Shown here: positions 41,544 to 50,892 of the stretch, piece by piece
Numbering within the stretch: position 1 is the first letter of the stretch
Layout: each line of letters opens with the position of its first letter
Source: Bacteroidales bacterium UBA5536
GTDB lineage: Bacteria; Bacteroidota; Bacteroidia; Bacteroidales; F082
Length of the DNA: 64,000 nt
Reading direction: 5' to 3'
NCBI GenBank assembly: GCA_002426795.1
Contig: DINQ01000020.1
Span: 381,017-445,016, forward strand
Translations under genes and position numbers: made by a program
Notes under the pieces: model-generated
Told to the model about the DNA's origin: nothing
The model's database searches: none
What the model saw: the letters and a program-made list of their open reading frames with translations, nothing else

Positions 41544-44507
41544 ATGAATAAGAATAATTATTTGCCGGTTGTTGTCTTAGTTTTGCTGCCGTTTTTTTAT
41601 GCCTGTAACAAAACGACAAACGAAGCTGCTGACTTTGTCAACCCCATGATTGGTACGGGAGGCCATGGCCATACTTTTCCTGGAGCTACAACACCTTTTG
41701 GCATGGTGCAACTGAGTCCTGACACACGCAAAGACTCGTGGGATGGCTGCTCAGGGTATCATTATTCCGACAGCACCATCATGGGATTCAGTCACACGCA
41801 TTTGAGCGGGACGGGCGTTGGCGATTACGGTGATGTAAGGCTTATGCCTATGATGGGGGAGCTGCAGCTGACGCCTGGTGATGAAAAAGATGTTTCAACC
41901 GGATACAGGGCTGCTTTCAGCCATGATAAGGAATCTGCAGAAGCCGGTTATTATGCAGTAAACTTAAGTCCTGCCGATATTGATGTAGAACTGACGGCCA
42001 CTACTCATGCTGGACTGCATCGATACCATTTTGGCGCTGAGGGTGATGCACATATTGTCATCGATTTGGTTGAGGGCGTCACCAGCGATAAATTGTTAGG
42101 GGCGTCTATGCATTTTGAAAATGATTCGGTAGTGAGTGGATTTCGGCGCACTCATGGTTGGGCAGCCGACCAGCACGTGTATTTCTATGCAGTTTTTTCA
42201 AGGCCTTTTACTGAGTATGGGATTGCTGTTGGTGGTAAGGAAAATGTTGGATTGGATAAAGCCACAGCCGACAGCCTGACCGGTTGGGTAAGTTATAAGG
42301 TGAGTCCGAAAGAATCTATTTTGGTCAAGGTTGGGATTTCGGCTGTGGATGTGGAAGGTGCCCGCAAAAACCTGGAAGCAGAAATATCCGGTTGGGACTT
42401 TGATGTTGTTCGTGCACGTGCACGAAAACAGTGGAATGATGAACTGGCGAGCATAGCTGTAAAAGGTAATAAAGAAGACAAAACTGTTTTCTATTCCGCA
42501 TTGTACCACACCATGGTGGCTCCCAATCAGTTTTCGGATGTGGATGACCGTTACCGTGGTCACGATCAACAGATTTACCAGCTTGAAGGTGATCGACGAT
42601 ACACTGTGTTTTCTTTGTGGGATACTTTCAGGGCGTTGCACCCGCTTTTTACACTTGTTGAGAAGGAACGCACTTCCGAAATGCTGCGCGGCATGCTCGA
42701 TATGTATCAGCAGGGTGGGTTGTTGCCAGTTTGGGAACTGGCAGCCAATGAAACCAATTGTATGATTGGATACCACGCCGTTCCGGTGATAGTGGACGCA
42801 TGGCAATCTGGCATCCGTAGTTTTGATGAAGAAGAAGCACTGCAGGCTATGATTAAAAGCGCTACCCAAAAGCGTTTCGGACTCGATGCATACCAGGTTT
42901 ATGGCTATATTCCGGCCAATGCCGAAAGCGAGTCGGTTTCAAAAACACTCGAATATGCCTATGGCGATTGGTGCATTGCACGCTTTGCTGAGGGGCTGGG
43001 GCAACAAGTTGTGGCTGACAGTTTTTACCGGCGAGCGAAAAACTACCAATACCTTTTTGATCCAAGCACCAACTTTTTTAGAGGTAGGCAAAATGGTGGT
43101 TTTATCTCTCCATTCGATCCTACACAGGTCAATTTTATGCTGACTGAAGCCAATACCTGGCAGTATAACTTCTTTGTTCCGCAGGATGTTAATAGTCATA
43201 TTGCACTGATGGGCGGTGATGCAATCTACGAAACGATGCTTGATAGCCTGTTCACTACCAGCCAGGAACTGAGTGGCCGCGAGCAATCAGATATCACTGG
43301 TTTGATCGGGCAATACGCGCACGGTAATGAGCCCAGCCATCACATGGCCTATTTGTATAACTATGTTGGAAAGCCACATAAGACACAAAAGTATGTAAAA
43401 CAAATCATCGATCAGTTTTACACCAACCAACCCGATGGACTTGCAGGTAACGAAGACTGTGGGCAGATGTCGGCCTGGTATGTTTTGAGCGCAATGGGTT
43501 TTTACCCTGTAACTCCTGGCTCAGGTATTTATGTGTTGGGTCTACCTGATTTTGATGAAACAGTTCTGCAACTGGAAAACGGCAAGCAGTTTAAAGTTTT
43601 GGCCAAAAATCTTGACAACAAAAACTGCTATGTGAAGTCAGTTTCGCTTAATGGTAAGTCGTTGAAAAGAAGTTATATCACTCAGGAAGAAATACTGCAA
43701 GGAGGCGAGCTTGTTTTTGTGATGACTGACAGATTCGACAGCGATTGGGGTACAGCAGTTGAAGATCGTCCCAAACAGCTTGTTGAGGCTAAAGATTTCA
43801 TGGTTTCGCCAAGGATTTCTGCTTCAGCAAAAACATTCACCGACACCTTGCTTGTTAGCCTACATCATCCAGATTCAGCTGCTAAAATCAGGTTGCGTGT
43901 GCTACCAGAAAAAGGGCGAGCCTACGAAATGTTGTACGCTGAGCCTTTTGTGATTAACGAATCGGTTCATATCACTGCACGTGCGGAAAAAAATGGCGCC
44001 AAAAGCAAGCAGGAGGAAGCGAATTTTTATCGGATTCCGGCAGGAAGATCCATTCAGCTTAATAGCCAGTACAATCCACAATACCATGCAGGAGGTGATA
44101 AAGCTTTGATCGACCATCAACGTGGAAACACTGATTTCAGGGTTGGATCGTGGCAGGGTTATCAGGGGACTGACCTGGTGGCAATAGTTGATTTGGGTGC
44201 GCAAACAGAAATTGATTACATAGCTGCCGGCTTTTTGCAGGATGTACGTTCGTGGATATTTTTCCCGACGGAAGTGGTATTTGGTTTGTCGGATGATGGT
44301 GTCAATTTTAAAACGGTCAGCCGAATCGGGAATCAAGCTGCAGATGATACAAAAAACGCATTGACACGCGATTTTGAAGCCAGATTTAAAACCAAAAAAG
44401 CGCGGTATGTGAAGTTGGAAGCCCGCAACAGGGGAGTTTGCCCTGAAGGTCACCCAGGTGCAGGCTCACCTGCCTGGATCTTTGCTGACGAAATTGTGGT
44501 AGAATAA
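41544..44507 (+). CDS. GH92 alpha-mannosidase lipoprotein with C-terminal F5/8 (discoidin) domain
   Basis: 987 residues from MNKNNYLPVVVL, with a lipoprotein signal (PFFYAC). GH92 hallmarks: VNPMIGTGGHGHTFPGATTPFG near the N-terminus, MGFSHTHLSGTGVGDYGDV, VFSLWDTFRALHPL, TGLIGQYAHGNEPSHHMAYLYN and GNEDCGQMSAWYVLSAMGFYPV, which contain the catalytic acid and calcium-site residues. A carbohydrate-binding F5/8 type C domain covers about residues 850-987. GH92 enzymes are calcium-dependent exo-alpha-mannosidases acting on N-glycan mannose. It fits with the GH20 and glycosylasparaginase genes 2-4 kb away. Confidence 0.94.
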   Translation: MNKNNYLPVVVLVLLPFFYACNKTTNEAADFVNPMIGTGGHGHTFPGATTPFGMVQLSPDTRKDSWDGCSGYHYSDSTIMGFSHTHLSGTGVGDYGDVRLMPMMGELQLTPGDEKDVSTGYRAAFSHDKESAEAGYYAVNLSPADIDVELTATTHAGLHRYHFGAEGDAHIVIDLVEGVTSDKLLGASMHFENDSVVSGFRRTHGWAADQHVYFYAVFSRPFTEYGIAVGGKENVGLDKATADSLTGWVSYKVSPKESILVKVGISAVDVEGARKNLEAEISGWDFDVVRARARKQWNDELASIAVKGNKEDKTVFYSALYHTMVAPNQFSDVDDRYRGHDQQIYQLEGDRRYTVFSLWDTFRALHPLFTLVEKERTSEMLRGMLDMYQQGGLLPVWELAANETNCMIGYHAVPVIVDAWQSGIRSFDEEEALQAMIKSATQKRFGLDAYQVYGYIPANAESESVSKTLEYAYGDWCIARFAEGLGQQVVADSFYRRAKNYQYLFDPSTNFFRGRQNGGFISPFDPTQVNFMLTEANTWQYNFFVPQDVNSHIALMGGDAIYETMLDSLFTTSQELSGREQSDITGLIGQYAHGNEPSHHMAYLYNYVGKPHKTQKYVKQIIDQFYTNQPDGLAGNEDCGQMSAWYVLSAMGFYPVTPGSGIYVLGLPDFDETVLQLENGKQFKVLAKNLDNKNCYVKSVSLNGKSLKRSYITQEEILQGGELVFVMTDRFDSDWGTAVEDRPKQLVEAKDFMVSPRISASAKTFTDTLLVSLHHPDSAAKIRLRVLPEKGRAYEMLYAEPFVINESVHITARAEKNGAKSKQEEANFYRIPAGRSIQLNSQYNPQYHAGGDKALIDHQRGNTDFRVGSWQGYQGTDLVAIVDLGAQTEIDYIAAGFLQDVRSWIFFPTEVVFGLSDDGVNFKTVSRIGNQAADDTKNALTRDFEARFKTKKARYVKLEARNRGVCPEGHPGAGSPAWIFADEIVVE

Positions 44508-44512
44508 GTCAT

Positions 44513-44545
44513 AAAAAAAACTCCCCGACCATTGTCAGGGAGTTC
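44513..44545 (-). terminator. Rho-independent terminator of the carbonic anhydrase gene
   Basis: Stem around AACTCCC / GGGAGTT extended by a partly wobble-paired CGAC/GTCA inner part. The A run at 44513-44520 is the T run on the minus strand. It lies between the convergent GH92 and carbonic anhydrase genes. Confidence 0.75.
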
Positions 44546-44565
44546 AATATCTTTTCAGGAACGAA

Positions 44566-45285
44566 TTAGTCCAACAGACTTACTTCGCCTGTATGCAGAT
44601 TATAATAAGCACCTACAATCTTGATTTTACCTTCTTTTTCCAGGCCGGCCATGATCGGTGAGCGCTCGCGAATATCATCAATAGTTTCCTGTACATTCAC
44701 TTTGATTACTTCTTCAACATATTTTTTGTCAGAAGAGTTACGATCGCCTTTTACCTTTTCGATAGCAGGTTCGATTGCACCCAACAAGTGAGCTACGTTT
44801 TCTCCAGCCTCAAACTTGTCGATACCAGCTTTTACAGCTCCGCAAGCCTCGTGACCAAGCACCATGACCAATTTTGAACCAGCTACTGCTGTAGCATATT
44901 CCATGCTTCCTAAGACGCTTTCATCTTCTGTGTTTCCAGCTACTCGAGCAACAAAAACATCACCGATACCCTGGTCGAAAACCATTTCAACAGGTACGCG
45001 TGAATCGATACAAGAAAGAATAACAGCTTTTGGGTACTGACCAGTTGCAGTTGCTTTTACCTGAGCAGGCAGGTCAAGTTTGTCTGGACGGTTGGCTACA
45101 AAACGCTTGTTACCTTCCATTAAGTCGTTCAAAGCAGCATCAGAAGTGAGTTTGTCCTGAGAGTCTTTAGTCATTACACCTGATTTTTCACCGTCAGGAC
45201 CATGATTGTGAGCTTGAGTGATGCTAGGAGTCAACAAGAAAGCGATAGCCAGTGTAGCGGCTGCAAAGATAGATTTTGTGTTCAT
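44566..45285 (-). CDS. Exported beta-class carbonic anhydrase
   Basis: 239 residues with a cleavable signal peptide (MNTKSIFAAATLAIAFLL to about TQA). The zinc ligands are in CIDSRVP and the HEACG motif (His and Cys), with the Asp-Arg dyad of CIDSR, so it is catalytically intact. The family reversibly hydrates CO2. Beta-class enzymes are usually cytoplasmic; the signal peptide places this one in the periplasm, where it might help bicarbonate supply or pH control around decarboxylating metabolism. The short His-rich stretch HNHGPDGE just after the signal could bind metal. Confidence 0.92.
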   Translation of the reverse strand: MNTKSIFAAATLAIAFLLTPSITQAHNHGPDGEKSGVMTKDSQDKLTSDAALNDLMEGNKRFVANRPDKLDLPAQVKATATGQYPKAVILSCIDSRVPVEMVFDQGIGDVFVARVAGNTEDESVLGSMEYATAVAGSKLVMVLGHEACGAVKAGIDKFEAGENVAHLLGAIEPAIEKVKGDRNSSDKKYVEEVIKVNVQETIDDIRERSPIMAGLEKEGKIKIVGAYYNLHTGEVSLLD

Positions 45286-45443
45286 TGTATGTTTTTTTTA
45301 GGTTATTATGCCTCAAAAACAATGAACAGCAAAGTTTGTTAAACGGTTAACAGTTTTTAACTAAATTACACTCAATCAACAGCTTAGCATTTGGCGAATG
45401 GAATAATTATCTGGCTGAAAATCAGAGAGATTATCTATTTAGT

Positions 45444-45815
45444 TCAATCCCATACATATTTCCAGTTTCCGTCGGCTTGTCGCTTCCAAACAGTATGAAA
45501 GATACCTGCTGTTTCGTGTGACACGCCATTGCCATCGAGGGCTGTCATTTCGTAACAACCATAAGTGTAGGCCAGCTCTCCGCCGGGAGTTACTTCCACA
45601 AAATCCGGTTTCCAGATCAGCTGCACATTGCGGAAGTCTTTCTCTTCAAAATAATTTCTGATAGCATCAATGCCTTTGTAAAGTTGGTTGTCGCGGTTGA
45701 TTACCGCGTTTTCATCCGCAAAATGGGTAAATGCCTTAGCTAATCCCTTTTCGCGGGCCATGTGGGCGAAGGCATTTTCGGTTTCGAGTATTTCAGTTTT
45801 GAGTTGTTCCATCAT
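45444..45815 (-). CDS. NTF2-like/SnoaL-type protein (DUF4440-like)
   Basis: 123 residues with the alpha+beta cone pattern of NTF2-like proteins: N-terminal helices (LKTEILETENAFAHMA, KGLAKAFTHFADENAVI), then YKGIDAIRNYFEEK, the strand FRNVQLIWKPDFVEV and AYTYGCYEMTA, ending in a WKYVWD strand. Family members are enzymes, immunity or binding proteins; no active-site signature was seen. It is 110 bp downstream of the DHOD-like gene on the same strand, but a terminator separates them. Confidence 0.75.
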   Translation of the reverse strand: MMEQLKTEILETENAFAHMAREKGLAKAFTHFADENAVINRDNQLYKGIDAIRNYFEEKDFRNVQLIWKPDFVEVTPGGELAYTYGCYEMTALDGNGVSHETAGIFHTVWKRQADGNWKYVWD

Positions 45816-45851
45816 GGGTAATTATTTAATTTGTTTGTATTACGAAAACAA

Positions 45852-45884
45852 AAGAACCAACTTTGCCGGGGCAAAGCTGGTTCC
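45852..45884 (-). terminator. Rho-independent terminator of the DHOD-like gene
   Basis: Fourteen-bp stem GAACCAACTTTGCC / GGCAAAGCTGGTTC (one mismatch) with a two-base loop core. AAAACAAAA on the left is a T-rich run on the minus strand. Confidence 0.75.
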
Positions 45885-45927
45885 TGATAGATTATCCTGT
45901 CAAAAAGCAGGGCATAAAGCTTATGGT

Positions 45928-46941
45928 TTAGATCATTGGATATTTTTTAAAAATCGCTTCCGACTTCATCAGGATGTCGACATATTGTGCGCGTTTGTAT
46001 GCAAACGGGTCCTTACTTTTAGCCGCAGACAAATGTCCCCTGAAATCTTCCAAACTCTTGTATTGTTTGGTTGCCATCCAGGCCTCTATTTCCTGCAGCA
46101 TTTTAGTAATCTGCTTAGGGCCATGCTTATAGACTGTACTTACAATCTGTACCACATTGGCACCGGCCAAAATCATTTTAATCACATCGGCACCTGTGAA
46201 AATACCCTGTGATGCGCAAACATCAGCATTCACCTGGTCAAATAACAAACCGGCAAAGCGAAGAGCCAGACGGTTGTCGTGTTCGGTGCTGAGGTTATAT
46301 GGGAAATGATGTGTTTCGTTATCGATGTTGATATCGGGCTGGAAAAGACGGTTGAACAGCACAAGTCCGTCAACACCTTTTTTATCCATTTCGGCGATGG
46401 TATACAAAGGATTGGTGTAAAAAGGACTCAGTTTTACGCTCACCGGAATGCTGACAGCTTTCTTTACTCCTTCGATGATATCTAGCTCCTCATTCAGAAT
46501 CCCACGTCCATCTACATCAAAATCTGTGGGAACAGCGTAAAAGTTAAGTTCGATAGCATCAGCACCTGCATCTTCAAGTTTTTTGGCATATTCGTACCAG
46601 GTTTCATCATAAACGGCATTTAGGCTGGCAATCAGCGGAATACTCAATGCCTTTTTGGCTTGGGCAAAATGCATCAAAAACTCTTCAGGACCAGCTTCGT
46701 AAAGGTTTTCCTGGAAAAGGCTTGTCATTTCTGCAGTGCGCTCATTATAATCAGTCATTTCCTGGTGCATCTGCAGATTTTCCAGGTGAATTTGCTCCTC
46801 GAAAAGTGATTTGTAAACGATTGCGGAGGCGCCTGCTTCTTCCAGTTTCTTCAGCGTCTCAATATCGGTTACCAGATTGCTGGCACCAACGATGATTGGG
46901 TTTTTGAGTTCCAAACCCAGGTATTTCGTTCTCAGGCTCAT
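45928..46941 (-). CDS. Dihydroorotate dehydrogenase-like FMN protein
   Basis: 337 residues from MSLRTKYLGLELKNP; the 24-codon upstream extension is not typical. A class 1 DHOD-like TIM barrel is indicated by NPIIVGASNLVTD, SLFEEQI, IASLNAVY, DADAIELNFYAVP, PVSVKLSPFY, GLVLFNRLFQPDI and FTGADVIKMILAGANVVQIVST. It lacks an obvious pyrD neighbour and lies divergent from the PFOR gene, as in other Bacteroidota where this DHOD-like gene accompanies nifJ. It is FMN-dependent by family; it may act on a pyrimidine or transfer electrons to or from ferredoxin. The true substrate is not established. Confidence 0.85.
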   Translation of the reverse strand: MSLRTKYLGLELKNPIIVGASNLVTDIETLKKLEEAGASAIVYKSLFEEQIHLENLQMHQEMTDYNERTAEMTSLFQENLYEAGPEEFLMHFAQAKKALSIPLIASLNAVYDETWYEYAKKLEDAGADAIELNFYAVPTDFDVDGRGILNEELDIIEGVKKAVSIPVSVKLSPFYTNPLYTIAEMDKKGVDGLVLFNRLFQPDINIDNETHHFPYNLSTEHDNRLALRFAGLLFDQVNADVCASQGIFTGADVIKMILAGANVVQIVSTVYKHGPKQITKMLQEIEAWMATKQYKSLEDFRGHLSAAKSKDPFAYKRAQYVDILMKSEAIFKKYPMI

Positions 46942-47272
46942 AGTGTTATGTTTTTTGTTTGATAAGTCAAAAAGAGGATGAATTTTACGGTTGTAAATGT
47001 ACGCAAATTTCATTGATGGCCTGATGACACCCCTAATCTAAAATCATTATAAATTAGGGTATTGGCCTGATGGTTTTGCCTTTATAACCTGCAGGCGATT
47101 TTTTAATTTAGTAATTTCGCGGTAAAATTAAGATAAGCTGTATAATTAAATTAAAAGCTTAAAAATAAATAAGATATGAAATGAACCAAAAGCAGATTCA
47201 GACGCACATCAGGTAGCTGAATACTTTTTTTGGAGAATTCAAACTGACCGATAGAAACTAAATAATATACAC
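46942..47272. other. Divergent regulatory region between the DHOD-like gene and PFOR
   Basis: 331 bp without a gene. It contains an inverted repeat CCCTAAT/ATTAGGG (47031-47037, 47053-47059) bracketed by two direct copies of TGGCCTGATG (47017-47026 and 47063-47072). No TAnnTTTG box with good spacing was found. Confidence 0.6.
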
Positions 47273-50200
47273 ATGAAAATGAAAAAGAAGTTTGTAACCT
47301 GTGATGGCAACTATGCTGCTGCGCATGTTGCATATATGTTTAGCGAAGTAGCTGCGATTTACCCAATCACGCCATCTTCAACCATGGCCGAGTATGTTGA
47401 CGAATGGGCTTCATTCGGCAAGAAGAATATTTTTGGTGAAACCGTGCATGTTGCCGAAATGCAATCTGAGGGCGGAGCAGCTGGAGCTGTTCACGGTTCA
47501 CTGCAGGCAGGAGCACTTACCTCAACCTTCACAGCATCACAGGGTTTGTTGCTGATGATTCCGAATATGTACAAGATTTCAGGCGAATTGCTTCCCGGTG
47601 TTTTCCATGTAAGTGCCCGAAGTCTTGCTGCTCAGGCCTTGTCGATTTTTGGTGATCACAGCGACGTGATGAGCGCCCGCCAAACTGGTTTTGCTATGTT
47701 GGCAACAGGTAGCGTTCAGGAGATCATGGACATTGCTGGTATCGCGCATCTCGCTGCCATCAAATCACGCATTCCTTTCCTGCATTTCTTCGATGGTTTC
47801 CGTACCTCACACGAAATTCAGAAAGTTGAGTATTTCGATACAGAAGATCTAAAGCCGTTAGTCGATTGGGACGCATTGAAACGTTACCGCGATCAGGCAC
47901 TCAATCCTGAGCACCCTGTTACAAGAGGTACAGCACAAAATCCTGATATTTATTTCCAGGCCCGCGAAGCAGCGAACGTTTTCTACGAACCGATTCCAGA
48001 TATGGTAGAAGCTTATATGCAGCAAATCAACGAGCTGACTGGCAGAGAATATCATCCCTTCACATACTATGGGGCACCAGATGCCGAAAATATTATTATC
48101 GCCATGGGTTCGGTTACTGAAACTATCCGCGAAACCATTGATTATCTGATCGCCAAAGGTGAAAAAGTTGGTTTGGTTGCAGTTCATCTGTACAGACCAT
48201 TTTCTCCAAAATATTTCCTGAAAGTTATTCCTGAAAGTGTAAAGCGTATCGCTGTACTCGATCGTACCAAAGAACCAGGTGCAAATGGCGAACCATTGTA
48301 TCTTGACGTGAAAGAAATTTTCTATGGTAAAAAGAATGCTCCTGAAATCGTTGGAGGACGTTATGGTTTGAGTTCAAAAGATACTACACCGGCCATGATT
48401 ATCTCAGTTTACGAAAACCTGAAGATGAATGAGCCCAAGAATCACTTTACTGTTGGTATTGTTGATGATGTAAGCTTCACCTCATTGCCAATGCAAGATG
48501 AAATCAGTATTGCTCCTAAAGGGACTTATGCCGCTAAATTTTATGGAATTGGAGCTGACGGAACTGTTGGAGCCAACAAAAACTCCATTAAGATTATTGG
48601 TGAAACCACTGATAAATATGCTCAGGCATACTTTGCATACGATTCGAAGAAATCTGGCGGTGTAACCACTTCGCACCTGCGTTTTGGTGATGTGCCGATC
48701 CGCTCGACTTACCTCGTAGGGAAACCTGACTTTGTGGCTTGTCATGTGCCTTCTTATCTTGGCAAGTATGATATGCTTAAAGGATTGCGCAAAGGCGGCA
48801 CTTTCTTGCTGAACAGTATTTGGGATGCCGAAGAGACTAAGAGCAAGTTGCCGGATGATATGAAAAAATATCTGGCCGACAACGATATCAGCTTCTACAT
48901 CATCAATGCTACCCGCATTGCCGAAGAAGTTGGTCTGGGTGGACGTACCAATACCATCATGCAGTCAGCTTTCTTTAAAGTAGCAGAGATTATACCTTAC
49001 GAGCAGTCGGTTGAGAAAATGAAGGCTTTCATTTTGAAATCGTACGGAAACAAAGGTGAATCTATCGTGAAGATGAATTACGCCGCTGTTGACCGTGGAG
49101 GTGAAGTTGAGAAAGTTGAGGTTCCGGCCGAGTGGTCAAAACTAAAACCCAAAGCTGCAGAAGAAGAAATGAACCTGCCTGATTTTATCCGTAATGTGGT
49201 GAATCCGATCAACTCGATGAAAGGTGATGACCTTCCTGTTAGTGCTTTCGTTGGTCGCGAAGATGGAACTTTTCCGGCAGGTACAACTGCTTATGAAAAG
49301 CGCGGTATTGCAGTGAATGTGCCCGAATGGGATGCTGAAAACTGTATCCAGTGTAACCAGTGTTCTTATGTTTGTCCTCACGCTGCCATCCGCCCATTCC
49401 TCGTCAACGAAGCCGAAGAAGCCAGTACTCCTGAAGGAACTATCTTACTCGAAACCAAAGGTAAGTTTGCACCACTTAAATTCCGCATTCAGGTAAGTCC
49501 GCTCGATTGCACGGGTTGTGGCAACTGTGCCGACGTTTGTCCTTCGAAGGAAAAAGCACTTGTGATGAAACCACTCGAAACACAGTCAGCCGAAATTGGT
49601 CGTTGGGATTATTTTGCCAATAAAGTGACTTATAAAGATACAGTAGTCGATAAATTCCAATCTGTCAAAAACAGCCAGTTTGCGCAACCACTCTTCGAGT
49701 TCTCTGGCGCTTGTGCCGGTTGTGGTGAAACACCTTATATCAAAACGATCACTCAGTTGTTTGGAGACCGCATGATGGTAGCCAATGCAACAGGATGTTC
49801 ATCTATCTATGGTGGTTCTGCGCCCAGCACTCCTTATTGCACCAATGCAGAAGGCAAAGGACCAGCCTGGGCTAACTCTTTGTTCGAAGACAATGCCGAA
49901 TATGGGTATGGTATGGCTACTGCAGTGAACAAATTGCGCGACCGCATCAGACTTCGGATGGAAGACGCCATGAAGAATGGAATTTCAGCTGAATTGAAAG
50001 AAACCTTCCAGGCTTGGATTGACAGCATGCACGATGCAAAAGCATCCGTTGAGGCATCAGCCAAACTTGAACAGGCTTTGAAAACACAAAAAGACGATTT
50101 CTCGAAAGAATTGCTGGCTTTGCAACAGTACTTTGTGAAAAAATCGATGTGGATTTTCGGCGGCGACGGTTGGGCGTACGATATTGGATATGGCGGCCTT

Positions 50201-50806
50201 GACCATGTACTTGCCTCAGGTGAAGATGTAAACGTGCTCGTATTAGATACCGAGGTTTACTCGAACACAGGTGGACAAGCCTCCAAATCTACACCAGTAG
50301 GTGCTGTGGCCAAATTTGCTACTTCAGGTAAGAAAGTGAAGAAAAAAGACCTTGGTGCGATGGTCATGAGCTACGGCTATATTTATGTAGCGCAGGTTGC
50401 CATGGGAGCCAGCCAAAACCAATTCTTTAAAGCTTTAAAAGAAGCTGAAGCATTCCCTGGCCCATCAATTATTATTGCTTATTCACCTTGTATCAACCAT
50501 GGTTTAAAAATTGGTATGGGGAAGAGCCAGTACGAAGAGGAATTGGCTGTTCAAAGCGGTTACTGGCAGCTTTACCGTTTCAATCCTGCTTTGGAAGCTG
50601 AAGGCAAAAACCCATTCCAGCTCGATTCGAAAGAGCCAGACTGGAGCAAGTTTGAAGCCTTTATCGGAAGTGAAGTTCGCTATGCTTCACTCAAGAAAAC
50701 CTTCCCAATGCAGGCATCAGAGCTTGGTAAAATTGCTCTTGAAAACGCTAAATGGCGCTACAACCATTACAAACGCCTCGAAGCAATGGATTATAGTGTA
50801 AAATAA
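47273..50806 (+). CDS. nifJ: Pyruvate:ferredoxin (flavodoxin) oxidoreductase
   Basis: 1177 residues, the length of the single-chain enzyme. In order: domain I with IYPITPSSTMAEYVDEWAS and AEMQSEGGAAGAVHG; domain II; the gamma domain (about 420-610, DVPIRSTYLVGKPDFV); a two-cluster ferredoxin domain with CIQCNQCSYVCP and CTGCGNCADVCP; and the TPP domain with CAGCGETPY and GGDGWAYDIGYGGLDHVL ... VYSNTGGQASKSTP. It oxidatively decarboxylates pyruvate to acetyl-CoA and CO2, reducing ferredoxin, in the cytoplasm. The acetyl-CoA feeds Pta-AckA. The second Met at codon 3 is a possible start. Confidence 0.97.
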   Translation: MKMKKKFVTCDGNYAAAHVAYMFSEVAAIYPITPSSTMAEYVDEWASFGKKNIFGETVHVAEMQSEGGAAGAVHGSLQAGALTSTFTASQGLLLMIPNMYKISGELLPGVFHVSARSLAAQALSIFGDHSDVMSARQTGFAMLATGSVQEIMDIAGIAHLAAIKSRIPFLHFFDGFRTSHEIQKVEYFDTEDLKPLVDWDALKRYRDQALNPEHPVTRGTAQNPDIYFQAREAANVFYEPIPDMVEAYMQQINELTGREYHPFTYYGAPDAENIIIAMGSVTETIRETIDYLIAKGEKVGLVAVHLYRPFSPKYFLKVIPESVKRIAVLDRTKEPGANGEPLYLDVKEIFYGKKNAPEIVGGRYGLSSKDTTPAMIISVYENLKMNEPKNHFTVGIVDDVSFTSLPMQDEISIAPKGTYAAKFYGIGADGTVGANKNSIKIIGETTDKYAQAYFAYDSKKSGGVTTSHLRFGDVPIRSTYLVGKPDFVACHVPSYLGKYDMLKGLRKGGTFLLNSIWDAEETKSKLPDDMKKYLADNDISFYIINATRIAEEVGLGGRTNTIMQSAFFKVAEIIPYEQSVEKMKAFILKSYGNKGESIVKMNYAAVDRGGEVEKVEVPAEWSKLKPKAAEEEMNLPDFIRNVVNPINSMKGDDLPVSAFVGREDGTFPAGTTAYEKRGIAVNVPEWDAENCIQCNQCSYVCPHAAIRPFLVNEAEEASTPEGTILLETKGKFAPLKFRIQVSPLDCTGCGNCADVCPSKEKALVMKPLETQSAEIGRWDYFANKVTYKDTVVDKFQSVKNSQFAQPLFEFSGACAGCGETPYIKTITQLFGDRMMVANATGCSSIYGGSAPSTPYCTNAEGKGPAWANSLFEDNAEYGYGMATAVNKLRDRIRLRMEDAMKNGISAELKETFQAWIDSMHDAKASVEASAKLEQALKTQKDDFSKELLALQQYFVKKSMWIFGGDGWAYDIGYGGLDHVLASGEDVNVLVLDTEVYSNTGGQASKSTPVGAVAKFATSGKKVKKKDLGAMVMSYGYIYVAQVAMGASQNQFFKALKEAEAFPGPSIIIAYSPCINHGLKIGMGKSQYEEELAVQSGYWQLYRFNPALEAEGKNPFQLDSKEPDWSKFEAFIGSEVRYASLKKTFPMQASELGKIALENAKWRYNHYKRLEAMDYSVK

Positions 50807-50825
50807 TTCAAAATGCTTGAAATAT

Positions 50826-50852
50826 AAAGCCGGATTCAGTCCGGCTTTTTTT
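50826..50852 (+). terminator. Rho-independent terminator of the PFOR gene
   Basis: Stem AAAGCCGGA / TCCGGCTTT (50826-50834 with 50840-50848) and a T run following. It lies 20 bp after the stop codon. Confidence 0.88.
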
Positions 50853-50892
50853 ATTTTTACGCCAAAATATGCATTCAAAAAATCAACAAACC

